Shown: one piece after another, positions 29,807 through 42,300 of the stretch
How the letters are laid out: each line of letters begins with the position of its first letter
Position numbering within the stretch: position 1 is the stretch's first letter
DNA from: Odontesthes bonariensis
Lineage: Eukaryota; Chordata; Actinopteri; Atheriniformes; Atherinopsidae
Reading direction: 5' to 3'
NCBI RefSeq assembly: GCF_027942865.1
Contig: NC_134528.1
Location: 5,451,586 to 5,515,585, forward strand
DNA: 64,000 bases
Notes under the pieces: generated by a model
Seen by the model: only the letters and a program-made list of their open reading frames with translations
What the model was told of the DNA's origin: nothing
Databases searched by the model: none
Made by a program: the position numbers and the translations under genes

Positions 29807-32800
29807 CTGATGAGGGCAAACAAAACAAAACCAAGAGCAGGTGAATCATCAGGAGTGGAGCTCCATCGAACATTTGGACTGAATGTCATCGCAGATGTTC
29901 GTTCTGCAACCATGCTAGAGGCTTCAACCTGAATGTGGTGCGTCTCCAGACGCTCTCCTCCTTTCTCTGGTCAGCGTTCCAGTTAAAGAAGGGAGTCTGT
30001 TCCATCCCTGCCCACTTCAGACAGTTAAAACTTTAAACAACAGCACGATTAAACCAATTAAAACCCATTTTCTTACACATAACGCACTTTGTTTCCTCTT
30101 CTCTTTCACAGCTTTCAGCTTTAAAGGAGCCATGGCATGAATTTTTCACTTTTTAAGGTTGTTACAGCTTTCCCGTATGTACAGTATAGTTACATAGCTT
30201 GTTACCACAGGAACGTGTCTGTATCGTTAGCAGCTAACGGTTAGCTATGCAGCTAATAGCATCTGCAAGCTCTCATCTCTGCCAACTGGGCTGTTGGAGG
30301 TGTTTGCATGCCCATGAGATGGTTAGCGCGCTCATTTTAGACCAAAACCCCCTACTTCAAGCTTCCTGAAGAAGAATGAATCCGCAAATTCAGTGCATTT
30401 CATCAGGATAATGATTCAGAGTCAAAACGGTCAGTCTGTCTGTGTCGTTAGCTCTGCAGCTAATAGCTCGGTCACTGTCGCTAATGTAACGGTAAATAGC
30501 ATGAGGTATGCGAGTGGACACCTCATTTACTGTAACGCCAGTGTTGTGTACTTATTTGTTGTTTTGATAGCCGTCCTGCTGTTGGTGTTATGGCGCGCAC
30601 GATATCTGCCTTTCCACTGATTGAAATGACTCGCGCTACGTGCATCTTTGCAAACCAGAGCAATCTTTGCCCCGCCTTTCTCCTCCTAATCTGCATTTAA
30701 AGCAGCAGACCCTAAACAGCTCATTCTGAGGATCCTGAGGAAAGCTCATGTTTGGGACTGGCTGTAATTCTGCACCAAGGCAGAATTTTGGGGAAAAAAA
30801 ACAACTCAGATACAGTATTAGGGGACCACTAAAGCCTATAAAGATACATAAAAGCCTCCATTTATTTTCATGCCATGGCGCCTTTAAAACAAAGAAACGG
30901 TTCATTTTCCATCCCGAGCAGGAACGTTTGGTCTGAATAAACTTGGGAAATTAGAACCCAAACGTCCTGAGTTCTCCGTCAGACACCGGGAGCAGCCGAC
31001 CCTGCAGACTGTAGAGGAAGGGCATCAGGGGAACTTACCCCGGGGAAGGGGCAGCAGCTCCACTCTGTGGCCGAGGTCCTACAGCAGGTGTGCTGTTCGG
31101 GGCAGCGGAACTCCCCCCCGCCGTCACACGACACGTCCCCATCCTCCTCCGAGCCTCTGAGGTCGGACCGTACCACTTTACTCTGGGGGAGGGTGTGGAG
31201 GAGCAGGTCGAAGGCTTTCTTCTCGCAGGTTCCCGTCTGCATGTTGCACGTGTAGCCCTGAGGGCAGCAGTGCTCGTGGTCAGCGCAGCAAACCGCCTGA
31301 GGGGCAAAGGGACGGGGCAATAATGAGGCCACAGGCCGAGTAACCAAACCTGCCCCCTCCTAAGGACGGGGTAGATGTCAGTCCCTGCCAGTCGCTTTAA
31401 AGGGACAGTTCGCCTCTTCTGACATGAAGCTGTGTGACATCCCATATCAGCAACATCATTTCTGAACATCTTCTTACCCCCTGCTGCGTCCTGTGAGCAG
31501 AGTTCCAGCCTCGTTTTGGTGTTGATGAAGGTAGTCCGGCTAGTTGCCTGGGGTTTAAAAAATAAAGCGTCTTGCTTCTCAAAACAATATGCGTTCAACA
31601 GAGTAATACATTTGCATTACAAAATAGTTCTCCAGGAAAAAGTCAGACCTCACAATCTCTTGGCCCTATTTTCTCTCCCTTCGTATCACTGCCTGCTGTG
31701 CAGACCGAGCAGCAAACACCGTAACAGGCGCGGCTGTCGGCAGGCGGCAGCAGGCAGTGATACGAAGGGAGAGAAAATAGGGCCAAGAGATTGTGAGGTC
31801 TGACTTTTTCCTGGAGAACCATTTTGTGATGCAAATGTATTACTCTGTTGAACGCATATTGTTCTGAGAAGCTAAACGCTTTATTTTTTAAACCCCAGCC
31901 AACTAGCCGGACTACCTTCATCAGCACCAAAACGAGGCTGGAACTCTGCTCACAGGACGCAGCAGGGGGTAAGAAGATGTTCATACATGATGTTGCTGAT
32001 ATGGGATGTCATACAGCTTCATGTCAAAAGAGGCGAACTGTCCCTTTAAACAAACAGCTCAACATGAACGTAGGGTCGGCGTTGGCACCTTGACCAGCGG
32101 GCAGCAGCCCCACTCTCCGGTCTGCAGCTTGCAGCAGGTCGCTCCCGTGGCGCAGCTGCTCTTGTTGTCACATTTGACGTCGGTGACGGCGCCTGCCTCC
32201 ATGCGAGCGCTCAGCTTGGTGAACCAGGGTGTAACACGAGGGCCCCTGGAGCAGGAGGACCGGTGGGGCTCGCAGGTGTGTCCACTGGGGCAGCAGTGGT
32301 TTCCATCTTTGCAGCAAACCGCCTGAAGGGGAAACAAGAGAAACTCTGTGGCTGTTCTCGTACCTCCGAACATCGGCCAAAAGATGACCCCGCTTACCTT
32401 CGGCAGGGGGCAGCAGCCCCACTTGTGGGTCTGTTCCATGAAGCAGCAGGTCGTGTCTCTGGGGCAGCTGGTCTGAGCGTCGCACATGTTCTTATCGGGT
32501 CGGGCTCCAGCTGAAAGGGCCAGGCTGAGCCGGGCCTGCCGGGCCGGGACCTTCTGCAGCCACGGCAGCCTCAGGCCGCCGGGCTGGTCGCAGGTCTGCG
32601 CCGCCGCATTGCACGCGTAGCCGCTGGGGCAGCAGTGTTGATGATCGTCACAGCACACGGCCTGAAAGGCGAGATTAAAGTCGGGGTTAAATAAAACTGG
32701 ACATGTGTGCCAAGTTTCATGACCTTGCGATGATTATAAGGCTTTCAAACCACAAACGCCATCACAAGATTTTCACCGCCTGGCCACGCCCTTTAAGTTT

Positions 32801-35800
32801 TGAAAAAGTTTCTCCATGATTCCCCCCCCCCCATGTCTTAAGAGTAACCTGGCCAAGTTTGAAGTCTGTAGCATTAAATCTGTAGGAGGAGTTCGATCAT
32901 ACTGTGTGGAATCGGGCAACAATGGTACGAAAACTCACCTTCCATCCAAAATGGCCGCCTTCCTGTGCACGTGGGACCATGGCGGCATGAGACTTTTTTG
33001 TGCGTCTGGGCATGATGAATGAGTGCACTGAATTTTGTCGTCCCACGTGAAACTAACCCCATTGCGGGGACCATTTCTAAGCATCGTAGGGGGCGCTACA
33101 GAGTCAATGAGCGACTCCCAAAAATATAAACTTTAGATTCTTTTTCATGTCGTCGACTGGCAGGTGGCGCTCGCAAAATTTCAAGAGTTTTTGAGCACCT
33201 TTTGCAAAGAATAAGAAAGAAGAAACACTACAGATACAATAGCAGTTTCACTGCTCGGTCCCTAATTAGGCAATTCTAAGGTCTCTCATAAAAACACTGA
33301 AAGCAAAAAGGTTTAACGCATAAATCATGATTTTTTTAAGGTTAAATACAGGCTACAAAAGATCCTAAATAAGTAGTTGGTAGCTCAGAGCCCAACAGGA
33401 GATGCTGACCTGCGAGGTCAGAGCGGCGACCTTCGCCAGCCAGCTGAGCGACGGCGAGGAGCCGGAGGGGTCGTCGCAGGTCTCAGCCTCCAGGTTGCAG
33501 ACCGTCCCGTGAGGGCAGCAGTGCTCGTGGTCGTCACAGCAGACGGCCTGGCGGGTGAGATGATAAGAGCTTTACAGTTCATGACCAACACAGGTTCATC
33601 GTATGCTTAGAGGGTGTTTTTAAGTTTGTGTTGTAATTAAGACCTGGAGGGAGGAAGATTTCCATCTCTCTAAAACAGATTTGTGGCTGATTTTAAGCTC
33701 AAATCTACAGTCACGTGAGAAAGTTGTTATATTCTCAGGTTTTATCTATCGGGATGAGAGTCATTTGGTCCTTAACAGGTTGAAAAATGAGGTAAATACA
33801 ACTCAGATGACTTATTATGCCTTGTGTACACCAAGAGCGACCTACGCTACCTGAGCGCTGGAATTCATTATTTCTCTATGGAGGGTGAGCGAACTGAGCG
33901 ACCAGAGCGGATTCAAGCGATTAAACTCAACATTATGGTAATGAGCTATGACGCGTTTCGGCGAAAACCAATGACAATCCACAGATTGTAGGGGTCCGAC
34001 AATCCGCGGAAACAGACGTGTAAACTTTGGTTCCTGTCCAAACAATAGTCGTTTAATCTGAGACTGTTGCAATTGCCGTGTCGAGTGCTTCAATACAATA
34101 GTGTAGTAACCCCACGCATACCTTTCTCACTGCAATTACGTTTTATTTCGCATTTAATTTCGAATTTAGTTTCTTTTTCACAGCTGCCTCTGCTATTCCC
34201 GCTCTTCTCAGGTGTACCCAATGTAGTTTTACATCATTTGTAACGTGATGTATATCTTGTATAACAAATTGTAAATAACAACACGTTTATTCGTGTCCCT
34301 GCCCTCTCTTTCCTCATGTTTTTTTTTTTCACGGGGGTTCTGCACAGCCGCGGGGCCTTTAAGAATTGAACAGTCTAAATGTGACGTCACGAGCTACCAA
34401 AGCTTCCAAAGCAAATTCTCAAGCGAAGCTTCTCCAGCGACCTCCGCTACCAGGCAGCGTAGGTCGCTCTTGGTGTACACGCAGCATGACACTGTAGAAC
34501 AGTCTTCCAGAAGATGTGAGACAGGCCTCAACTCTGACAATGTTTAAATCCAGGCTGAAAACAGTTCTGTTTAGCTGTGCATATGACACCTGAAAGTATT
34601 TTATCTGCACGCTTCACTTTTAAATTAATTAATGATTATTTTTAAAGGGTTTTTAACATTTTTTTTTCATTTTTTATTATTATTATTTTAGTTTTTAATG
34701 ATTTTATTGCCTTCTTGTGATTTTATGTAGCTGTGAAGCACTTTGAATTGCCTCATGTACGAATTGTGCTCTATAAATAAAATTGCCTTGCCTAGAGGAG
34801 GAGGAGAAAGCCTCTTCTCTCTAAAGAGAACATGGCAGCACAGCTTAGGTTTGCAAAGCTGCATCTGAACAAACCACAAGACTTCTGGAACAATGTCCTT
34901 TGTACAGAGCAGACCACAAACAGCACAAACACCTCACACCAGCTGTCAAGCACGGTGGTGGAGGGCTGATGATCTGGGCTGGTTCTGCCCAGGATGCAAA
35001 TCACTGGCATATATTCTGGCATTGTCCAGTCATAAGACAGCTATGGTTAGGGATACACAAAACATAGGAAGGTATACTTAATGTGAAAATACCTCTCCAG
35101 TTTTGCATTTTTATTTTAGGGAAAGATGATTTTCACCCAGCGCACTTCAACAATTACTAATTTGGTGTTCTGATATCTGTTTGTAAAAAAATAAATAAAT
35201 AAACAACATTAGGCACTGGCTGCTTCCCGACTCCCCCACAGAGGAATGGAAAAAATGACTTTTTCACGTCGCCTACAAATATTATTAGTATTAGGGCCAG
35301 GCATAAGAAAAAAAAAAATATATATTTTTCCTGTCGAGATTAAAGTTGACACTCCATTTCTTATTTGTGATGTTTTATTCTTGAAAAGGGGGGGTTATTA
35401 CAGCATATAGCCTACCACTAGTTGTGGTTTTAATTGCGGTTATAGAAGCAAAATGTTGTCTGGGAGAAGGGTACTTGTATTAAATTTGGGAAAAGGTACT
35501 CAAGCCAAACAAATATAGAGTTTATTATATGATTATAATGATTTCTTAGATAAATTGGTTTTGGCAGGTCAGACCTCCTAAAAAGCCTCCTGGGGATGAT
35601 TTCACATTATGTCCTGATACATAGAACCTCAGAATCACCAGACTGTTGACTCTCTTCTTCACGTGTTTGTGCTAAAGAGACGGCCCGCCGGTTACCTGAG
35701 GGAGGGGGCAGCAGGCCCAGTCTCCACTCAGCGTCTTGCAGCAGGTGGCTTTGCCAGGACACGACGTCGACTTGTCACACTTGCTGTTGTCGGGCTGCAG

Positions 35801-36275
35801 GGGGAATACGGGCGTTTTGGCGAGCAGCGGCACCACGGCGCCGCCCGACCGGTCGTCACACGTGGAGGCCGCCAGGTTGCAGACGGTGCCGCGGGGGCAG
35901 CAGTGCAGGTGGTCCTCACAGCACACGGCCTGCGAGGAAGAGGAGCAAAAATGTCAACGAATCCGCATCACAAACGGGTCGTCAAGCAAGCAAAAGGAAG
36001 CCAGCGGAAACCTGGTCCAATTAAAGGGACAGTTCGCCTCTTTTTGACTGTGTGACATCCCATATTAGCATTTCTGAACACGTATAAATGGAATTTTTGT
36101 TTTTGGTTCTTTGTTATGAATCTAACTAGGAACATTTAAAGTAACTATTAAAATAAAGTAAAATATGACCACATAGACCAAAAAAAAAAATAAAAAAATA
36201 AATAAATAAGGAGAAAATCCCTCAAAATAACACCAAAAAACACAGAAAGAGACAAAATGTCAAAAATACACAAGA

Positions 36276-36319
<44 letters not shown>

Positions 36320-39300
36320 GGACACAGTTACACACAAAATGCTTACAAAAAACATTAAAGGGATAGTTCGCCTCTTTTGACAGACTATTTATCTTAATAA
36401 ATGAAGCAACAAACAAAGCGTCATGCTGCTCGAAGAAGAACACCAATAAACAAATATATCTTACAGCCACGGATGGAAAACACACACAAAACAACTGCAA
36501 ATATCTCTGTATAGGTGTGTGTATCTTTGTGTAATTTAAAGGGATAGTTCGCCTCTTGACATGAAGCTGTATGACAGCCCATATTAGCAACATCATTTAT
36601 GGGAGAGAAAATAGGGCGAAGAGATTGTGAGGTCTGACTTTTTCCTGGAGAACGATTTTGTGATGCAAATGTATTACTCTGTTGAACGCATATTGTTTTA
36701 AGAAGCAAAACGCTTTATTTTTTAAACCCCAGACAACTAGCCGGACTACCTTCATCAACACCAAAACGAGGCTGGAACTCTGCTCACAGGACGCAGCAGG
36801 GGGTAAGAAGATGTTCATACATGATGTTGCTGATATGGGATGTCATACAGCTTCATGTCAAAAGAGGCGAACTATCCCTTTAATGTTTTTTGTAAGCATT
36901 ATGTGTGTAACTGTGTCCGATTGTTTTTGTCTTGTGTATTTTTGACATTTTGAGTCTCATTTTGTGTCTCTTTCTGCGTTTTCGGTGTTATTTTGGAGGG
37001 ATTTGTCTTTTTTGGTCTCCATGTGGTCATTTTTTTAAACTTTATTTTAATAGTTACTTTAAATGTTCCTTGTTAGATTCATAACAACAAAACAAAGAAC
37101 CAACAACAAAGACAAAAATTCCATTTATAGGTGTTCAGAAATGCTAATATGGGATGTCACACAGTCAAAAAAAAAAAAAAAAAAAAAAAGAGGCGAACTA
37201 ACCCTCTGCGTTTAAAACAAATCTCCCAGAGTTCTTTGGTTAAAAAGTGCAGCCAAAGGTCAGCTGGAAGCAGAGAAGCCGGTACCTGCGGTAAAGGACA
37301 ACAGGCCCATTGTCCCTGTGAGGCTTTGCAGCAGGTGCTCCCGTCAGCGCAGGCCACAGAGTCGTTGCAGGGAACGGCGTGGACTGAAAGACAAACAGAA
37401 ACCTCAGATCTCATCACGAATGCTCACCGCATTGATAAGATTACAACATTGTTGGATATTGGATTTAGCAACATGTTTGTGTTCTTTTTTTTAGCTCCAC
37501 ATATTTTCCCCCCCATTCTGCCTCAACAACATTTCAGGTGAAGATTCAAACGCTGAAACAATCATAGATGAACGGCTCCTTCATCCACACCGATTCGAGC
37601 GCCATTCATCGGACTTTCCACGACTCCCCCGGCTGACAAAGGCTTTGAGAATTTTGTTTGCACAAGCAGAATCGCTCCCGAAGCCTCTGGAAAACCACTC
37701 TGATCTAATTTGTTTGACTTTCTATTCAAATAAAAAGGTCAAGAAGAGGATTTTCACAAAGAACTCAACTAACTGGCAGAATTAAGCAAACACCTTCATC
37801 ATCCGTCAAGCTAAAACCCTTTTAGTGTGTAAAATGATGGAGTATGACACTTTTATCTTATTTGATTTTGTTGCCTTCACTGTTCTTTTATTTATTTTTA
37901 CTTATTCTTCTCTTTATTTATTACCTGCTGTAAAGCACTTTGGTACACCGTAAGGATCGTCTGTAAAGGGCTGTATAAATAAAGCACATTTAAAAAAAAC
38001 GTGAGGATCTGCTGTGTTCCTGCTTTATACGACTGAAACTTCTTCTTTTAAAACCCTTTTAAATCCACATTGTTTCAGAGCTGCGTTTTCTACATTCGTG
38101 CACTCGTTTCTGTACATTTAGCAAAATCCTTCTGAGGTTTGAATCCTGGCTGGTTCTCTCTGTGTGGATTTTGCAGGTTCTCCCCGAGCATCATGCAAAA
38201 ACATACCTCTCAGGTTTAACAGTAGGGGTGTGCAAAATAATCGTCATGACGATGCATCGCGATTCGAATTTTCGCGATCTACTGCATCGATTCTTGACGC
38301 CAAGTATCTATTTATTCATCTTTTTATGCCTTTAATGATAGGACACATGCAATTGATGCATTTCGCTGCAAGGGATGTTTGCAATATATATTTTTTTATA
38401 TAGTTTTATAAAGCTTATGCACTTTTTTTGTGTGTACTGAGCATCCCTATTTTGTTATTTCAAGTTTTATAAATCCTATGCACTTTTTGTGATGAGTGTG
38501 TCCAGTAATAGTTATATTTGTGTCCAGTAAAAATTTTTTTAATGGCAATACCTCCAAAATTTGTTTCAATAAATACAGTTATGAATTGATTTGCTTTGAG
38601 TTATGTATCAATTGAAGACACTATCCAGATCATACACAGCCAGTCAGCCACTGGTAATGGCTGTATTTTTTTTTAAAGTATGTTCAGTGAAAATATCGCA
38701 ATAATTCAAGTATCGTGATAGTATCGCATCGTGGCATGTGAATCGTGACTTCTTTGCCAATACCCACCCCTATTTAAAGCAGGGCTCAGTAATACGGGGT
38801 TTGTTTACCATGCAATACACACCCCAAAGCTGTAGGGGGAGCTCCGTAGAAAATAGGCGACAGTCTAGCCAGACTGTCGTAAACCCACCAGAGGCAACTT
38901 ACGGTTTATTTGTCCTGGGTCCGCATGAGAAAGTGAACACAGTCACACACACACACACCCAAATAGTAATAATAACAGTCCTAAAAAGATCATTCTGGAA
39001 GCGATCGTAACATAGCCTAATTTCATTACACCAAGACCTACTACTTGGCGCAGGAAGACTGTATTTGTACAAATGCAGTTCTACAAAAGTCCTTATAGCA
39101 ACATCCACTGAAATAAACACAAACGGACATGTCTAGTCCTAGTGCTATAGCCAGCCGCTTCAGAAACAGAGAATTGTTATTTTAGATATAGTTCGTAAGC
39201 CAGGAACAATACATAACAGTATGTTCACCTTTACAGTTACAACTCAAATACCTTCAACTCCAGCAAGCCGCTTTCAAAATTATTGTAATGAAAATGACAA

Positions 39301-42300
39301 GTTCTACACCGACATCACTGCTAACCTGCACACGGCAACTGCTCAACATTTGTCTATATACACTAGCAGCTACATCCACTGATGAAAACAGTGGTTAGCT
39401 CAATGGCTGCTAACCAAACATCGTTTTCACAACTTTTGACTTGGAAAATGTAACGATTTTAGCCGTAACCGCATTCAATTTAGCCGTCGACAGCTAATGG
39501 AGAGGGGGGGGTGTCTATCAGGCTCCCTGGCTCGGCTCAGAGCCCTTTACGACCTGCCGTGAAGCAGTAGTTCTCGGCTCTCGTGTGTCGCGAGACTTCC
39601 AGAGCTAAACAAAGCACGCGGCGCCACAGGCAAAGTTGCAAGCGCTGTTTCGGGCTAGGGCCACCAGATGGAGATGGACATGTCACCGTTTTCTTCAGAA
39701 CGGGTCAGCCAAGCAATCTGATGATTGCCAAGCAATTTTATGACCATGAAAAAGTTGTAGAGCATGTCTTTAACAGCCAAAGCTGAAATCGACTCAGGAA
39801 CGAGTCCTCTAACGGTTAGAGTCTAACCCAATGGCAGTTGGATGGATGGACTTTTAATTCGACTTGCATTTTGTCCTCAAAGCTTTAAAATCTGTCTGCA
39901 GAAAGTACTCAGCTCCAATAAAAGGTGGCGTCTGGTTGGGAAACCTCAGGGTAACGTCGATGCGGTTCTGTTGGCTTCTTCAAGCCGTGACCTTCAGCTG
40001 CGCCGAGTGTGAAGCGGCCGGGATGAAAGTCTGTGGTGCTGAACCAGATAAAGGTGCAACGCTCCGCCTGGTTCGGGAAAAATTGTGAGGCTTTTCGTTT
40101 TCTAAGTGGAAGTTTCATATAATCGCTCATCATATTATCAGTAATATTGTATGGCTTGGAAGTGACGCAACTCCTCATTTGCAAAAATTTCCAAAAGTTG
40201 TCTTTTCCCACCAAATCAAGTTTCTGCAACAGCTCATCACATGGCAAAAACACTCCATCTTCAAATAGATCATTAACGGTGCTTAAACCTCTGACGTGCC
40301 ACTGTTTCCAATACACAATGGAAAAAATCTAAATCTCACCAAGTATATTTGTCTCATTGAGTATCTCATCACACTTAATATAAGACACAACTGCCTAACA
40401 AGCACCATTTCAGCCAGATATAGGGACTTGTTTTAAGACAATACATCTGGAATATCTTGTTAAACGAAAAACTCTTGAAAACATCTTGTTTTGAGTCATA
40501 TTTCACATGAAACAAGCTTTTTTTTTTCATTTGAAGAGGTTTTTAAGCTAATTTCAAGATCACTTTTAACTGAAAAGTTCCAAATATCACATTTTATTTC
40601 AAGAAATCTTGACAAGCCGATTTTCACTAGTTCCATTGGCAGATTTTTTTGCTTATTTCAAGCAAAAACGTCTTTTATTTGTTGTTTTTTTACTTATTTT
40701 AAGAGGGGCATTTTTTCCAGAATGATGAATATCTTTGTAGAGTGTGTGTAAGTTTAAACATTTTATGTACTTTACTCCAGACATCCCTTGAATGTAGAAG
40801 TATTGGATTTGTAATGTGACCATAAAGTGATCTGAATCTTACGGCTCACCTTTGCTCTGCGTCGCCACCCGCTCGGTCCCAGCAGCGAGCATCCTGACGG
40901 GCACGGCGGCGGCGCCCTGCGTGGGCGTACAGGTGCTGTGGAGCAGGTCGCACCTGGTGTATGCAGGGCAGCAGTGCATGTGGTCAGCACAACAAACCGC
41001 CTGCAAGCAGAAAACAAAACAGGAAGGTCACCAACACCGTCTGTCCTGTCAGCTTCTGGGTCAGTGAAGTCTAACTCCAGACTGGATCATCCAAAACAGA
41101 ACAAAAATGGCTGAAAACATGTAAATGTCTCATTGTTTATACATAATAATTATAATATTTATTGTTCATTAAATTAACTAAGTGTTTAACAGGTTTTTAA
41201 TGCTCCAGTGTGACGGGTTTACATACTTTAACATCATCGAGTTTGACAGATAAAACATTGTTTCTGACTTTTTTCCCCTTCATGGGTTTCGTCTTCCCAT
41301 CCCGCCAACAGAACATGACCAACGTTGGGTTATTTTCCCACCAAAGAGGCTCCAGTGCTGGTTCAGGTCCACTACTTTCTGTTTAAACTGGGTCCACCCC
41401 AGGAAAACAAGAACAGCCTCTATCTGGGGTAATAGAAACCAACCAGACCGAATACAGCTTTGTGACCACCCAGAGTCATCGTAGCGTCTGGTCTGTCAGG
41501 CCTGAGCAGCGCTGGGAGAACGTGAGCTCATCTCGAGTCACATTCTCCTGCTTTTTTAATGTTTTAGTATCCCAAGTCGGGTTCCTAAACGCCCCCCCAA
41601 TGCGCTGCACCAGTTAAATCCTAAACATTGTTGGGTGTTGTCATAGATCCCAGTTGAAAAAGCATTTGGAAATTGGAAAGAGCGTCCACAAACGCAGCCT
41701 TAAAATGCCGTTTGGGCCCTGAACCGATGATATGAAGACATTGGTATGCTGAGAAAAACGAGTCAAACACTGATCTGTGTAGATCCTATGTGTCAAACTC
41801 AAGGCCCGGGGGCCAAATGTGGCCCGCCACGTCATTTTATGTGGCCCGCGAGAACTTAAAAGATCTGATCGTCTAAAAATAAATAAGTTAAATACGTGCA
41901 GTGACCAAAAACTACATTTCCCACAATGCATGCCGCCACTAGACTGCAATGTTTCCAAATCGATGCGATTTTCCCAACAAGTGGAATTGAGAAATACAAA
42001 TAATGATGAAAACACAGATTTCTTTACGTCTTTTATGATGCGTAACCGTGGCAACGAGAAATTTGTTAATCTGCTTGGAGCAGATCTCAACTGAGCTTTC
42101 ACAAAGCCCGAGTAACGCCTGGAATAAGACACCAAACCAAGAGTTGAAGAGGAGACGTCTGGGATGCAGAGCGGGAACAAAAATGGAGAGAAAGGAGGAG
42201 GAAGTTTAAACTTTTTCTTCCCTTGATCATCATGGGAAGAGTGAGATCACTGGCAGATAAAATGGACGAGTTTGGGGCCCCTCAGATTTAAGACTGTAGG

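Noticed and set aside
31035..31598. 187-codon minus-strand ORF
   Set aside because: Wrong frame across a granulin exon, with intron and transposon sequence.
32662..33409. Hidden granulin N-half exon between exons 11 and 12
   Set aside because: No CC codon pairs or CPD-like pattern on the minus strand; the interval is mostly an interspersed repeat.
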